DNA of 64,000 bases from Streptomyces violens (GTDB lineage: Bacteria > Actinomycetota > Actinomycetes > Streptomycetales > Streptomycetaceae). How positions within the stretch are numbered: position 1 is the first letter of the stretch; every line of letters begins with the position of its first letter. Positions 1 through 8,340 of the stretch are shown piece by piece. The notes under the pieces were generated by a model, which searched no databases, was not told the DNA's origin, and worked only from the letters and a program-made list of their open reading frames with translations. The translations under genes and the position numbers were made by a program. The DNA is taken from positions 620,001-684,000 of the forward strand of contig NZ_JOBH01000001.1 in the NCBI RefSeq assembly GCF_000717745.1, in the 5' to 3' direction.

Positions 1-2
1 CG

Positions 3-260
3 CCGTTCTACGGCCACCGCGGCTACTCGGTCCGGATGGACCAGGTTCGACAGGCCGTCAACGCGCAGATCCGGGCCGGAAACGTGTACGACAACGTGGT
101 CGACTTCGACAAGGCGCTGCGCGACCCCGCCCAGCCGAACCGGCTGCTGCCCGAGTACGACTCCGGTGACCACCTGCACCCCAGCGACGAGGGCTACAAG
201 GCGATGGCCCGCTCGGTGAACCTCAAGCACCTCAAGGGGTCGGCGCCGGCGGCGCTGTAA
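3..260 (+). CDS. SGNH/GDSL-type esterase/lipase, C-terminal fragment
   Basis: This is the last 85 codons of a gene whose start lies upstream of the window. The reading frame is open from base 3 to a TAA at 258-260. Near the end it has DSGDHLHPSDEGY, the conserved D-x-x-H block of SGNH/GDSL hydrolases that supplies the catalytic Asp and His; the Ser and oxyanion-hole blocks would lie outside the window. The preceding sequence (Gln-, Val- and Asp-containing helix, then VVDFDKALRDP) fits the same family. The substrate cannot be inferred from this piece. It converges on the next gene with only about 30 bp between. Confidence 0.8.
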   Translation, partial: PFYGHRGYSVRMDQVRQAVNAQIRAGNVYDNVVDFDKALRDPAQPNRLLPEYDSGDHLHPSDEGYKAMARSVNLKHLKGSAPAAL

Positions 261-291
261 GGACAGCGACCACCAGGGCGGCGGCGCGGGG

Positions 292-990
292 CTAACCCAG
301 CTCCTTGCGCCGCCGCTTCTCGTCCTTCTCCACGGCCCTGCGCTCGCGGCGCTCGGCCTTCAGGCGCTGCTTCTCCGCCTTGGTGACCTTCCGCTCCACG
401 CCGACGCCGCCCCAGAACGCCAGGCCCGTCACGATCACCCGGGGCGCCCCGGGCTCGCCCGGCTCGCCCGTCAGGCCGTGGTCGAAGCCGCCCATGATGC
501 CGATGCCGCGCACGTCGACCTCGACGCCCGGCGGTACGACGATGTTCACCCCGCCCATGATCGCGATGCAGTTGACGACCACCTCGCGGTCCGCGAACCG
601 CGCCTCCCGCAGGTCGATCTCGCCGCCGCCCCAGAACGCGACCGCGGTGAAGCGCCGCCCGATGGTCCACCGGCCCGTGCGCTGGAACCCGCTCATGATG
701 GCGATCCCGGCCGAGGAGCTACCCTCGCTGCCCACGATCCGCTCCGGCCAGGACGTCCCGTCGCCGCGCCCGGCCACCGGCAGCACCGGCTCGGCACGGC
801 CGCCGGCCACCGGCAGGTCCGCCGTCAGCGGCACCAACTCGCCGTACGTACGCGCCGCGTACGCCGCCTCCAGCCGCTCGTCGAATTCCTCCATCCCCAG
901 CCGGCCCTCCGCCAGCGCGTCCCGCAGGACCTCGGCGACCCGGTCCCGGTCGGCGTCCGAGGCCCGCAGCTCGGGGAGTTCGTCACTCAT
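292..990 (-). CDS. DUF1707 / LiaF-like C-terminal domain protein
   Basis: 232 residues. Residues about 5-60 match DUF1707 (SHOCT-like): an opening RASDADRDRVAEVL and a GRLGMEEFDERLEAAYAARTYGEL core. The second half has the repeated beta strands AIMSGF, AVAFWGGGEIDLREA, IAIMGGVNIVVPPGVEVD and GIMGGF, typical of the LiaF / cell-wall-active-antibiotic-response C-terminal domain. The C-terminal 30 residues are strongly basic. No membrane helix or signal peptide is visible. Proteins of this architecture are common in Streptomyces and are tentatively linked to envelope-stress sensing, but the function here is unknown. It ends just before the ABC-2 exporter genes, which run the same way. Confidence 0.85.
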   Translation of the reverse strand: MSDELPELRASDADRDRVAEVLRDALAEGRLGMEEFDERLEAAYAARTYGELVPLTADLPVAGGRAEPVLPVAGRGDGTSWPERIVGSEGSSSAGIAIMSGFQRTGRWTIGRRFTAVAFWGGGEIDLREARFADREVVVNCIAIMGGVNIVVPPGVEVDVRGIGIMGGFDHGLTGEPGEPGAPRVIVTGLAFWGGVGVERKVTKAEKQRLKAERRERRAVEKDEKRRRKELG

Positions 991-1026
991 ACGGACAGCG
1001 TAAACAGCGAACCGCCCGCCCGGTCC

Positions 1027-2004
1027 TCATTCGGCGCGGCCCGTGTACATCCGTGCGATCACGTCCTCGATGTCCGGCTCCCGTACCGACAGATCCACCA
1101 GCGGCCAGCGCTCCGCGACCGCCGCCACCACCGGCGCCGCGCTCTGCGACGCCGGGAACGCCAGCCACTGCCGCGGCCCCTCCACCTTTACCGTCCGCGC
1201 GCCCGGCACACCCTCGATCGGCGCCATCTCCCGCGCCAGGTCCACCACCAGCGTCCGCTCGCTCTCCCCCACCTCGTGCAGCCCCGCGAGCCCGCCGTCG
1301 TACACCAGCCGCCCGTGGTCGATCACCATCACCCGCCGGCAGAGCTGCTCGATGTCGGTGAGGTCGTGGGTGGTGAGCAGGACGGTCGTGCCCAGCGAGG
1401 CGTTCACCTCGCGCAGGAAGTCCCGCACCCGCGCCTTGCTGATCACATCGAGGCCGATCGTCGGCTCGTCCAGGTACAGCACCTCCGGGTCGTGCAGCAG
1501 CGCCGCCGCGATGTCCCCGCGCATCCGCTGCCCCAGCGAGAGCTGCCGCACGGGCGTCGCCAGCAGCGGCCCGAGATCCAGCAGTTCCACGCACCGGTCG
1601 AGGTTCTTGCGGTACGTGTCGTAGGGCACCCGGTACATCCGCCGCACCAGTTCGTAGGAGTCCCTGAGCGGCAGGTCCCACCACAGGGTCGTGCGCTGCC
1701 CGAAGACCACGCCCATCCGGCGGGCCAGCCGGGTGCGTTCGCGCGAGGGGTCGATGCCCGCCACCCGGATGCGACCGGAGCTCGGCACCAGAATGCCCGT
1801 CAGCATCTTGATGGTGGTGGACTTTCCCGCGCCGTTCGGCCCGATGTAGCCCACCATCTCGCCGCGCCCGACGGTGAAGGAGATACCGTCCACGGCCCGC
1901 ACCTCGTGCCTGCTGCGCCGCAACCGGCCCGCCTTGCGCCGCACCTGGAAGGCCTTCGCCACCTCCGCCAGCTCGATGAAACCCGGCTCCGTACCGTCCG
2001 TCAT
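1027..2004 (-). CDS. ABC-2 type exporter, ATP-binding protein
   Basis: 325 residues from an ATG at 2004. It is the nucleotide-binding subunit that powers the two permeases encoded just upstream. Walker A is GPNGAGKS with K61. The signature loop is LSLGQR, a common variant of LSGGQ in exporter ATPases. Walker B is LYLDEPTIGLD, and the H-loop is TTHDLTD. A basic insert (VRRKAGRLRRSRHE) follows the first strand. The C-terminal 80 residues form the accessory domain usual for drug or polysaccharide exporters. The start lies 3 bp after the stop of the adjacent permease (TGA at 2007-2009), so translation is probably coupled. The exported substrate is unknown. Confidence 0.93.
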   Translation of the reverse strand: MTDGTEPGFIELAEVAKAFQVRRKAGRLRRSRHEVRAVDGISFTVGRGEMVGYIGPNGAGKSTTIKMLTGILVPSSGRIRVAGIDPSRERTRLARRMGVVFGQRTTLWWDLPLRDSYELVRRMYRVPYDTYRKNLDRCVELLDLGPLLATPVRQLSLGQRMRGDIAAALLHDPEVLYLDEPTIGLDVISKARVRDFLREVNASLGTTVLLTTHDLTDIEQLCRRVMVIDHGRLVYDGGLAGLHEVGESERTLVVDLAREMAPIEGVPGARTVKVEGPRQWLAFPASQSAAPVVAAVAERWPLVDLSVREPDIEDVIARMYTGRAE

Positions 2005-2006
2005 GA

Positions 2007-2840
2007 TCAGCTCCCCGTGCTCCGGTAACCGCGCAGCCCCGCCCGCCACGCCAGCGCCGCGCCCCCGCACATCACCGCGGCCACCACGGGCCCCAGGAAG
2101 TCCACCCAGCCCGGCAGCCCCAGCGGATCGTCGCGGCCGAGGAGGCGCAGCGCGGGCAGCCAGTTCACGAAGGCCAGCGGGATCACGAAGGTGGCGCCCC
2201 GGACCAGCTCCCTGGAGAAGACGGTGGGCGGGTACTGCAGCATCGCGTTTCCGCCATATGTGAAGGAGTTCTGCACCTGGGCGGCGTCCTGGGCGACGAA
2301 CTGGAAAGCGGCACCGAGGGTGAAGATCGCGCCGAAGATGGCCGCGCCGCTCAGCAGCATCGCCACGACCAGCACCACCCGGCCCGGCGTCCAGTCCACC
2401 TGAACACGGGTCAGCGCCCAGCCCAGTACCGCCAGGGCCTGCAGCGGCCGCCCGATGCGACGCAGCGCGAAACGGTCGGCGGCCACCTGTACGTACACCG
2501 GTGCCGGGCGCACCAGCAGGACGTCCAGCGTGCCGTCGCGCACCCGGCTGCCGAGCCGCTCCACATTGCCCAGCAGCAGGTCCGCCAGGCCCAGCGCGGT
2601 GGCCGACGCACCGTAGAGCAGGGCCACTTCGGGCAGCCCGAAGCCGCCGAGCGCGTCGATGTGCGAGAACATCAGAAGGATCGCCACGAACTCCAGGCCG
2701 CTGCCCGCGGCATTGCCGACGGCCATGATCACAAACGACGCCCGGTAGGTGAGTGTGGACCGGACCCACATCGCTACGATCAGCAGGTACGCCCGTACGC
2801 CGTGCCGCACCGACGCGGCCCGCCCGAAGGACTCAGCCAC
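2007..2840 (-). CDS. ABC-2 family permease (DUF990-like), second subunit
   Basis: 277 residues with about six hydrophobic segments. It has the ABC-2 permease look of the paired DUF990-type transporters: an N-terminal YRASFVIMAVGNAAGSGLEF segment, then an LLVRPAPVYVQV motif. The GTG at 2840 was chosen because it overlaps the stop of the upstream permease by 8 bp, the usual arrangement in this operon type. The open frame continues upstream but that part has no permease character. With its partner it should form the membrane channel of a heteromeric exporter driven by the ATPase at 1027-2004. Confidence 0.88.
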   Translation of the reverse strand: MAESFGRAASVRHGVRAYLLIVAMWVRSTLTYRASFVIMAVGNAAGSGLEFVAILLMFSHIDALGGFGLPEVALLYGASATALGLADLLLGNVERLGSRVRDGTLDVLLVRPAPVYVQVAADRFALRRIGRPLQALAVLGWALTRVQVDWTPGRVVLVVAMLLSGAAIFGAIFTLGAAFQFVAQDAAQVQNSFTYGGNAMLQYPPTVFSRELVRGATFVIPLAFVNWLPALRLLGRDDPLGLPGWVDFLGPVVAAVMCGGAALAWRAGLRGYRSTGS

Positions 2841-3636
2841 CCTGCACCACCACCTTCCGGGTGGCCGCGGCCTGCAGCAGCCGGCCCGCCGCCAGCAGCA
2901 CCGCGGCCCAGCCCGCCTGGAACGCCAGCGCACCCAGCAGTCCGAGGCCCGGGTACCGCCCCAGCAGCACATCGGCCGGCACCTGATGGGCCGAGGACCA
3001 CGGCAGCATCCGCACGACCTCGCCGAACGTCCCTGGGAAGACCCGCAGCGGCAGCAGCGTGCCGGAGAAGAACATCGCGGCCAGCCCGCTGAGTACGGCC
3101 ACTCCCGAGCTGTCCAGCAGCCAGAAGCCGGACAGCGCGACGAGGTAGCGCAGCGCGAAGCTGACCGTCACCGCGAGCGCCACCGACGCCAGGAACGCGG
3201 CCCACAGCAGCGGGGAGGCGGGCAGCGCGAGGTCGAAGAGGAGCGCGCCGGCCACCATCGGCAGCACGCCGCGGCCCAGCAGCTGGAAGCCGGCCCGGCC
3301 CAGGTCGGCGGCGAGCCACCACAGTTGCAGATCGGCCGGGCGGTACAGGTCGACCGCTATGTCGCCGCTGCGGATGCGCTCCTGCATCTCCTCGTGGAAG
3401 CCGCCGCCCATGGTCAGGGCGACGGTCGCCAGCAGCGCCTGGCCGACCCACACGAAGGTCAGCGCCTGCGCCTGGTCGTACCCGCCCAGGTGCGGCCGCT
3501 CGTGCCAGAGCGCCTGGAAGGTGTAGGCGATGAGGCAGCCGAAGACGGTGTTGGTGAAGACGCCGGCCGCCGTGGCCGTACGGTACGTCGCGTACCGCCG
3601 GAAACCGCCCCGCGCGACGGCCGCGTACAGTGCCAC
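2833..3636 (-). CDS. ABC-2 family permease (DUF990-like), first subunit
   Basis: 267 residues from the GTG at 3636. It opens VALYAAVARGGFRRYATYRTAT, the typical N-terminus of this permease family, which is why this start is preferred over in-frame GTGs at 3648 and 3681. It has about six membrane segments and a cytoplasmic loop with RSGDIAVDLYRPADLQ, the pattern shared with its partner. It is the first gene of a three-gene minus-strand operon (permease, permease, ATPase). Which of the three GTG codons is used cannot be settled from sequence. Confidence 0.85.
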   Translation of the reverse strand: MALYAAVARGGFRRYATYRTATAAGVFTNTVFGCLIAYTFQALWHERPHLGGYDQAQALTFVWVGQALLATVALTMGGGFHEEMQERIRSGDIAVDLYRPADLQLWWLAADLGRAGFQLLGRGVLPMVAGALLFDLALPASPLLWAAFLASVALAVTVSFALRYLVALSGFWLLDSSGVAVLSGLAAMFFSGTLLPLRVFPGTFGEVVRMLPWSSAHQVPADVLLGRYPGLGLLGALAFQAGWAAVLLAAGRLLQAAATRKVVVQGG

Positions 3637-3815
3637 GGCTCCGCCCACTGCCCCGCCCCCCGCCGTCCGGTGCCAAAACACCCGAGGCTAGCTCTCTCGG
3701 CGGGGACGCACCACGCGTTTATCACCCGTGCCGGTGAGGCAGGGAACCCATTCGGCCGGTCACAGACCGGTCACATGTGCGTGCCACCCTCTGGGCCTGG
3801 AACGCATGATGCGAG

Positions 3816-3860
3816 AGTTTCTTATCGGGCGACAGTTTCTTTATCGGGCGACAGCTTCTT
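3816..3860. repeat. 18-19 bp tandem direct repeats upstream of the PBP gene
   Basis: Two adjacent copies, AGTTTCTTATCGGGCGAC (3816-3833) and AGTTTCTTTATCGGGCGAC (3834-3852), differ by one T. A third partial copy, AGCTTCTT, follows at 3853-3860. The segment is much richer in A and T than its surroundings and lies about 105 bp before the start of the penicillin-binding protein gene. It contains no gene. It could be a regulator-binding array or promoter elements; the function is not known. Confidence 0.75.
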
Positions 3861-3965
3861 TTTGCAAGATAAGGGCTTTTTTTGGCGTAGGGCGCTAATC
3901 GCCCGCCACGACACCGATCCCGCCGCGGCACAACCATCGGCGGCGGCCGAGGAGTCAGTACTGAC

Positions 3966-6260
3966 ATGAACGACGATCCGCAGCAGGACGGCCAGGGAAG
4001 TAACGGTTCCCCGGGAGACGAACCGGGCACCGCCCCGCCCTCCGGCAAGAAGGGCCGCCCACGGCGCACCGGCTGGCGCCGCGCCGTGCCCACCTGGCGC
4101 ATGACCCTCGGCGGCATCCTGGTGATCCTGCTGATCATCGTCGGCGGCTTCCTCGCCGGCTACCTCCTCGTCGGCATCCCGCCCGCCAACCAGGCCGCCA
4201 AGGCCCAGAGCAACGTCTTCCTCTTCACCGACGGCTCCCAGCTCGCCCGCGACGGCGACGTGAACCGCGAGAACGTCAAGCTCAACCAGATCCCCAAGAA
4301 GGTCCAGCACGCCGTACTGGCCGCCGAGGACCGCAACTTCTACAACGAGTCCGCGGTCAACCCCGTCGCCATGATCCGCGCCGCCTGGAACACCGTCATC
4401 GGCAAGGGCAAGCAGTCCGGCTCCACCATCACCCAGCAGTACGTCAAGAACTACTACCTCGGCCAGGAACAGACCGTCACCCGCAAGGCCAAGGAATTCT
4501 TCATCGCCATCAAGCTGGACCGCGAGGTGAGCAAGGACGAGATCCTGGAGGGCTACCTCAACACCAGCTACTACGGCCGCAACGCCTACGGCATCCAGGC
4601 CGCGGCCCAGGCGTACTACAACAAGGACGTCGAGGACCTGAACGTCGCTCAGGGCGCCTACCTCGCCACCCTGCTCAACGCCCCCAGCCAGTACGACATC
4701 GTCGTCCACCCCGAGAACCGGCAGCGCGCCGAGGCCCGCTGGAACTACGTCATGGACGGCATGGTCAAGAAGGGCTGGCTCACCGGCTCCCAGCGCGCCG
4801 CCATAAAGTTCGACCCGCCCGGCGTGGCCAAGACCCCCTCCGGCCTCGCCGGCCGCCGCGGCTACTTCGTCAACGCCATCAAGGACTACCTCACCGAGAA
4901 CGACATCCTCGACAAGGACGACCTGGCCGGCGGCGGCTACCGCATCACCACCACCATCGACAAGAAGAAGCAGCTCGCCCTCGAAAAGGCCGTCGACGAC
5001 CGCCTGATGGACCAGCTCGACAAGAAGAACCGCGACGCCGACAAGAACGTCCGGGCCGGCGGCGCCTCCATCGACCCCGCCACCGGCAAGGTCGTCGCCA
5101 TGTACGGCGGCATCGACTACGCCCAGCAGTTCGTCAACGGCGCCACCCGCGCCGACTACCAGGTCGGCTCCACCTTCAAGCCCTTCGTCTTCGCCTCCGC
5201 CGTCGCCAACCACGCCACCACCCAGGACGGGCAGACGATCACCCCGCAGACCGTCTACGACGGCACCAACAAGCGGATGACCATCAGCGACGGACAGCCC
5301 ACCGGCTTCGCCCCCGCCAACGAGGACGACAAGAGCTACGGCCAGATCACCGTCAGCGAGGCCACCGACAAGTCCGTCAACGCCGTCTACGCCCAGATGG
5401 GCATCGACGTCGGCCCCGACAAGGTCCGGGACACCGCCGTCGACCTCGGCATCCCCGCGCAGACCCCCGGCCTCGCCGAGTCCCAGGGCGCCATCTCGCT
5501 CGGCACCGCCACGCCCAGCGTGCTGCAGATGACCGGCGCGTACGCGACCCTCGCCAACCACGGCAAGCGCGTCCCGTACACCTTCGTTCAGAAGATCACC
5601 AAGAACGGCGAGAACCTCACCCTGCCCGACCGGCCCGAGCAGACCGCGATGCCCCGCGAGGCCGCCGACACCACCACCTCCATCCTGCGCAGCGTCGTCG
5701 AGAGCCCCGGCGGCACCGGCGCGGCCGCGCGCGCCGCCGGCCGCCCCGCCGCCGGCAAGACCGGCACCGCCGAGGAGGACAAGGCCGCCTGGTTCGCCGG
5801 GTACACCCCCGACCTGGCCACCGTCGTCGCCGTACTCGGCCAGAACCCCAAGACCGCGGCGCAGGAACCGCTGTACGGCGCGGGCGGCCTGGCCCGCGTC
5901 AACGGCGGCGGCTTCCCCGCCGAGATCTGGGCCGACTACACCGCGGCCGCCCTGGAGGGCAAGCCCGTCGAGGACTTCGACCTGGAGCTGGAGAGCGGCG
6001 CCACCGAACCGGCGCCCACGGCCACCGCGCCGCCCACCACCCCGGGCGGCGACACCGGGGCGCCCAGCACCCCGACGCAGACCCCGCCCACGGCCACGCT
6101 CCCGCCGACCACCGCGCCGCCCACCACCGTCGACCCGCCGGAGCCCACCTTCCCGTCCGAGCCGCCGCCCACCACGGCACCCACCGAGGACTTCCCGACG
6201 GTGGAACCGGGCGGCGGCGGCCCGGGCGGAGCGCCGGACACGCCGCCGGGACAGCAGTAG
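3966..6260 (+). CDS. class A penicillin-binding protein (transglycosylase/transpeptidase)
   Basis: 764 residues. It polymerises lipid II and cross-links peptidoglycan at the outer face of the membrane. Order: a cytoplasmic basic tail rich in Gly and Pro, one membrane helix at about 47-69, a GT51 glycosyltransferase domain with catalytic Glu at 121 (AEDRNFYNE) and GSTITQQYVKN, then a transpeptidase domain with the acyl-Ser motif STFK (S402, K405), SVN (S470-N472) and KTGT (K598-T601). The last 85 residues are a Pro/Thr-rich tail, probably wall-spanning. All catalytic motifs are intact. The gene stands alone with its own terminator. An AT-rich repeat block lies upstream. Confidence 0.97.
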   Translation: MNDDPQQDGQGSNGSPGDEPGTAPPSGKKGRPRRTGWRRAVPTWRMTLGGILVILLIIVGGFLAGYLLVGIPPANQAAKAQSNVFLFTDGSQLARDGDVNRENVKLNQIPKKVQHAVLAAEDRNFYNESAVNPVAMIRAAWNTVIGKGKQSGSTITQQYVKNYYLGQEQTVTRKAKEFFIAIKLDREVSKDEILEGYLNTSYYGRNAYGIQAAAQAYYNKDVEDLNVAQGAYLATLLNAPSQYDIVVHPENRQRAEARWNYVMDGMVKKGWLTGSQRAAIKFDPPGVAKTPSGLAGRRGYFVNAIKDYLTENDILDKDDLAGGGYRITTTIDKKKQLALEKAVDDRLMDQLDKKNRDADKNVRAGGASIDPATGKVVAMYGGIDYAQQFVNGATRADYQVGSTFKPFVFASAVANHATTQDGQTITPQTVYDGTNKRMTISDGQPTGFAPANEDDKSYGQITVSEATDKSVNAVYAQMGIDVGPDKVRDTAVDLGIPAQTPGLAESQGAISLGTATPSVLQMTGAYATLANHGKRVPYTFVQKITKNGENLTLPDRPEQTAMPREAADTTTSILRSVVESPGGTGAAARAAGRPAAGKTGTAEEDKAAWFAGYTPDLATVVAVLGQNPKTAAQEPLYGAGGLARVNGGGFPAEIWADYTAAALEGKPVEDFDLELESGATEPAPTATAPPTTPGGDTGAPSTPTQTPPTATLPPTTAPPTTVDPPEPTFPSEPPPTTAPTEDFPTVEPGGGGPGGAPDTPPGQQ

Positions 6261-6268
6261 GACACACC

Positions 6269-6300
6269 GGACCCCGGTGGCCAGGCGGCCACCGGGGTCC
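6269..6300 (+). terminator. intrinsic terminator of the PBP gene
   Basis: Perfect 14-bp stem (GGACCCCGGTGGCC, 6269-6282, and its complement at 6287-6300) with an AGGC loop, followed by TTTTTG. It starts 8 bp after the PBP stop codon. Confidence 0.95.
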
Positions 6301-6322
6301 TTTTTGTTCGTTTGTGACGGGC

Positions 6323-6643
6323 TCAGTGCCCGGAGGTCGCCTTCAGGCCCACGACGGCCACCAGCAGCAGACAGATGAAGAAGATCCGGGCCGCGGTCGC
6401 CGGCTCACCCAGCACCACCATGCCCACCACCGCCGCACCGGCGGCGCCTATGCCCACCCACACGCCGTACGCCGTACCGATCGGCAGCGTCTTCGCCGCG
6501 TACGACAGCAGGGCCATGCTCGCGATGATGCCCGCGCCCGTGAACAGGCTGGGCCACAGCCGGGTGAACCCCTCCGTGAACTTCATCCCGATCGACCAGC
6601 CGACCTCCAGCAGACCGGCGACGAGCAGCAGTATCCATGCCAT
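6323..6643 (-). CDS. sugE: SMR-family guanidinium exporter (SugE/Gdx)
   Basis: 106 residues with four membrane helices, the standard small multidrug resistance length. The N-terminal helix contains LEVGWSIGMKFTEGF with the essential Glu and the W-x-x-G-x-K pattern that separates SugE/Gdx from EmrE-type members. The ATG at 6643 is preceded by GGAGGTGCC, a strong ribosome binding site. SugE/Gdx proteins exchange protons for guanidinium. That assignment is supported here by the guanidine-III-type aptamer in the leader (6693-6733). No carboxylase or other guanidine-degradation gene is adjacent, so export is probably the whole local response. Confidence 0.93.
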   Translation of the reverse strand: MAWILLLVAGLLEVGWSIGMKFTEGFTRLWPSLFTGAGIIASMALLSYAAKTLPIGTAYGVWVGIGAAGAAVVGMVVLGEPATAARIFFICLLLVAVVGLKATSGH

Positions 6644-6692
6644 GACGGCACCTCCATGACCAGCGCACTCGCGTGCGCGCATCTACAGGGGT

Positions 6693-6733
6693 GCGTCGTC
6701 TTGTCATGACCCGGTACGGCGCGTCTCGTCGGG
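6693..6733 (-). ncRNA. guanidine-III (mini-ykkC/ykkC-III) riboswitch candidate
   Basis: The 41-nt transcript read from 6733 to 6693 aligns without gaps to the ykkC-III consensus as I remember it from the Thermobifida fusca example: a CCCGACGAG start, GCGCCGTAC, then GTCATGACAAGACG. Pseudoknot partners CCCG (positions 1-4) and CGGG (21-24) pair; the remembered T. fusca version uses CCGG and CCGG, so this is a compensatory change. The second helix, GCGCCGT (12-18) with ACGACGC (35-41), has one C-A mismatch. It lies 49 nt upstream of the sugE start on the same strand, where guanidine binding would expose the ribosome binding site. Confidence 0.85.
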
Positions 6734-6832
6734 ATGTCTTCGACCATAGCAAGCCATGGCGAAACGGGCGGTGACGTCGGTCACCGCCCGCGGAAATATG
6801 GATTCGTGCAGGTCAGGCCAGGCGAGGCTAGG

Positions 6833-7183
6833 TCAGAGATACAGCCCGGTGGAGTCCTCGGCGCCCTCCAGGCGCTCCGCCGCCACCGCGTGCAGATCCC
6901 GCTCCCGCATCAGTACGTACGCGACGCCGCGCACCTCCACCTCGGCACGGTCCTCCGGGTCGTACAGCACCCGGTCCCCCGGCTCGACGGTACGGACGTT
7001 CTGCCCCACCGCGACGACCTCGGCCCACGCCAGCCGGCGGCCCACCGCGGCCGTCGCCGGAATGACGATGCCGCCGGTCGAGCGCCGCTCGCCCTCGGCG
7101 ATATCGGTACGGACGAGCACCCTGTCGTGCAGCATCCGGATCGGCAGCTTGTCGTGGCTGTCCTGAGTGTTGTTCGGGCTCAC
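6833..7183 (-). CDS. GroES-like co-chaperonin (second cpn10 paralogue)
   Basis: 116 residues from GTG 7183. It carries the cpn10 fold signature: LPIRMLHDRVLVRTD, then the mobile-loop region GERRSTGGIVIPATA, then VVAVG and PGDRVLYDPEDRAEVEVRGVAYVLMRERDL. It is not beside a groEL gene, and it is slightly longer than a canonical GroES (about 97-102 residues) with extensions at both ends, so it is likely a secondary paralogue rather than the main groES. It may have a specialised partner; none is visible here. Confidence 0.88.
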   Translation of the reverse strand: MSPNNTQDSHDKLPIRMLHDRVLVRTDIAEGERRSTGGIVIPATAAVGRRLAWAEVVAVGQNVRTVEPGDRVLYDPEDRAEVEVRGVAYVLMRERDLHAVAAERLEGAEDSTGLYL

Positions 7184-7246
7184 GCCAAGACCGTACCTGC
7201 ACCCGCGCACGGACCGGGCCCCGGCCCGGCAGGTAAGGCCCCGGAG

Positions 7247-7296
7247 CCTACGACTGGTACGTACGACCGGTGCCTACCACTGGTTCCTACGACCGG
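7247..7296. repeat. four tandem 13-bp imperfect repeats
   Basis: Four adjacent 13-bp units: CCTACGACTGGTA (7247-7259), CGTACGACCGGTG (7260-7272), CCTACCACTGGTT (7273-7285) and CCTACGACCGG plus two bases (7286-7298). They lie between the GroES-like gene and the stop codon of the DUF3618 gene, and the last unit overlaps that stop. No gene is encoded. It may be a small minisatellite or part of a transcription end. Confidence 0.7.
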
Positions 7297-7607
7297 CGCT
7301 TGCGGGCGCTCATCGCGATCAGCCCCACCAGACCCACCGCGACCAGCGCCACCGGCACGATCCGCTCCATCCGCGGCGCGCCGTCCTCCGACACGAGCTG
7401 CGAGCGGACATCGGAGACCGCCCTGTTCGCCACCACGTACGCCCGCCCGGCCGTACGGTCCACGGCCGCCGCCGCCTTCGCCTTCGCGTCGCCGACGATC
7501 GTCTTGGGGTGCAGCCGCACGCCGATCTCGTCGAGCGTCACGGCGAGCTCCTGCCGCCGGCGGAGAATGTCCGCCTCGATCTGCGCAGGGGTCCTGGCAT
7601 CCGACAC
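7287..7607 (-). CDS. DUF3618 domain protein
   Basis: 106 residues. The N-terminal half, AQIEADILRRRQELAVTLDEIGVRLHPKTIVGDAKAKA without gaps, matches DUF3618. It is a charged helical region followed by an Ala-rich stretch and one C-terminal membrane helix (about residues 80-98, IVPVALVAVGLVGLIAM) ending in basic ARKRRS, which suggests a tail-anchored protein facing the cytoplasm. Such proteins often sit near other small envelope proteins in actinobacteria. Function unknown. Confidence 0.88.
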   Translation of the reverse strand: MSDARTPAQIEADILRRRQELAVTLDEIGVRLHPKTIVGDAKAKAAAAVDRTAGRAYVVANRAVSDVRSQLVSEDGAPRMERIVPVALVAVGLVGLIAMSARKRRS

Positions 7608-7857
7608 CGCGCTGCCTCCGTCGTTTCGGCCGGTGAATACAGATCCTCAATGGTTCCTGATGGACAGTCTGTCAGCTCACCCCCCGTCCCGCTCCACGGC
7701 ACCCCCGATCAACCCGCCCAAGCGTCGTACAAAGAGAGGAACCGGCCGATGGCGTAAGGGCCTGTCGGCGGCCCTCAGTAACCTCGGGACGGAACACATG
7801 TCCACCGAGGTCGGCACGCACCACCGACCCACCCTTTTCCCACTTCCGAGGAGAGCC

Positions 7858-8325
7858 ATGAGCGAGCGACTGCAGCCCGGCGACACCGCCCCCGCCTTCA
7901 CCCTCCCCGACGCGGACGGCAAGCAGGTCTCGCTCGCCGACCACAAGGGCCGCAAGGTCATCGTCTACTTCTACCCCGCGGCCCTGACCCCCGGCTGCAC
8001 GAAGCAGGCGTGCGACTTCACCGACAACCTCGACTTCCTGGCCGGCCACGGCTTCGACGTCATCGGCATCTCCCCCGACAAGCCCGAGAAGCTCGCGAAG
8101 TTCCGCGAGAAGGAGGAGCTGAAGGTCACCCTCCTCGGTGACCCCGACAAGAGCGTCTTGGAGGCGTACGGCGCCTTCGGCGAGAAGAAGCTCTACGGCA
8201 AGACGGTGACCGGCGTGATCCGCTCCACCGTCATCGTCGACGAGGAGGGCAAGGTCGAGCGCGCCCTGTACAACGTCAAGGCCACCGGCCACGTCGCCAA
8301 GATCATCAAGGACCTGGGGCTGTAA
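7858..8325 (+). CDS. bcp: thioredoxin-dependent thiol peroxidase (peroxiredoxin Q/BCP)
   Basis: 155 residues, typical for BCP. It reduces hydroperoxides at the expense of thioredoxin. The active-site block is FYPAALTPGCTKQACDF with the peroxidatic Cys47 and the resolving Cys52 five residues later, the atypical two-Cys arrangement of BCP; Thr44 is also present. The start follows GAGGAGAGCC, a good ribosome binding site. It is a single-gene unit closed by a strong hairpin. Confidence 0.96.
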   Translation: MSERLQPGDTAPAFTLPDADGKQVSLADHKGRKVIVYFYPAALTPGCTKQACDFTDNLDFLAGHGFDVIGISPDKPEKLAKFREKEELKVTLLGDPDKSVLEAYGAFGEKKLYGKTVTGVIRSTVIVDEEGKVERALYNVKATGHVAKIIKDLGL

Positions 8326-8340
8326 GTCCCGAGGTCGTGC

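Noticed and set aside
3822..5561. A 579-residue minus-strand frame over the PBP gene.
   Set aside because: It is a shadow of the intact PBP; the translation is Val/Gly/Asp-rich without motifs.
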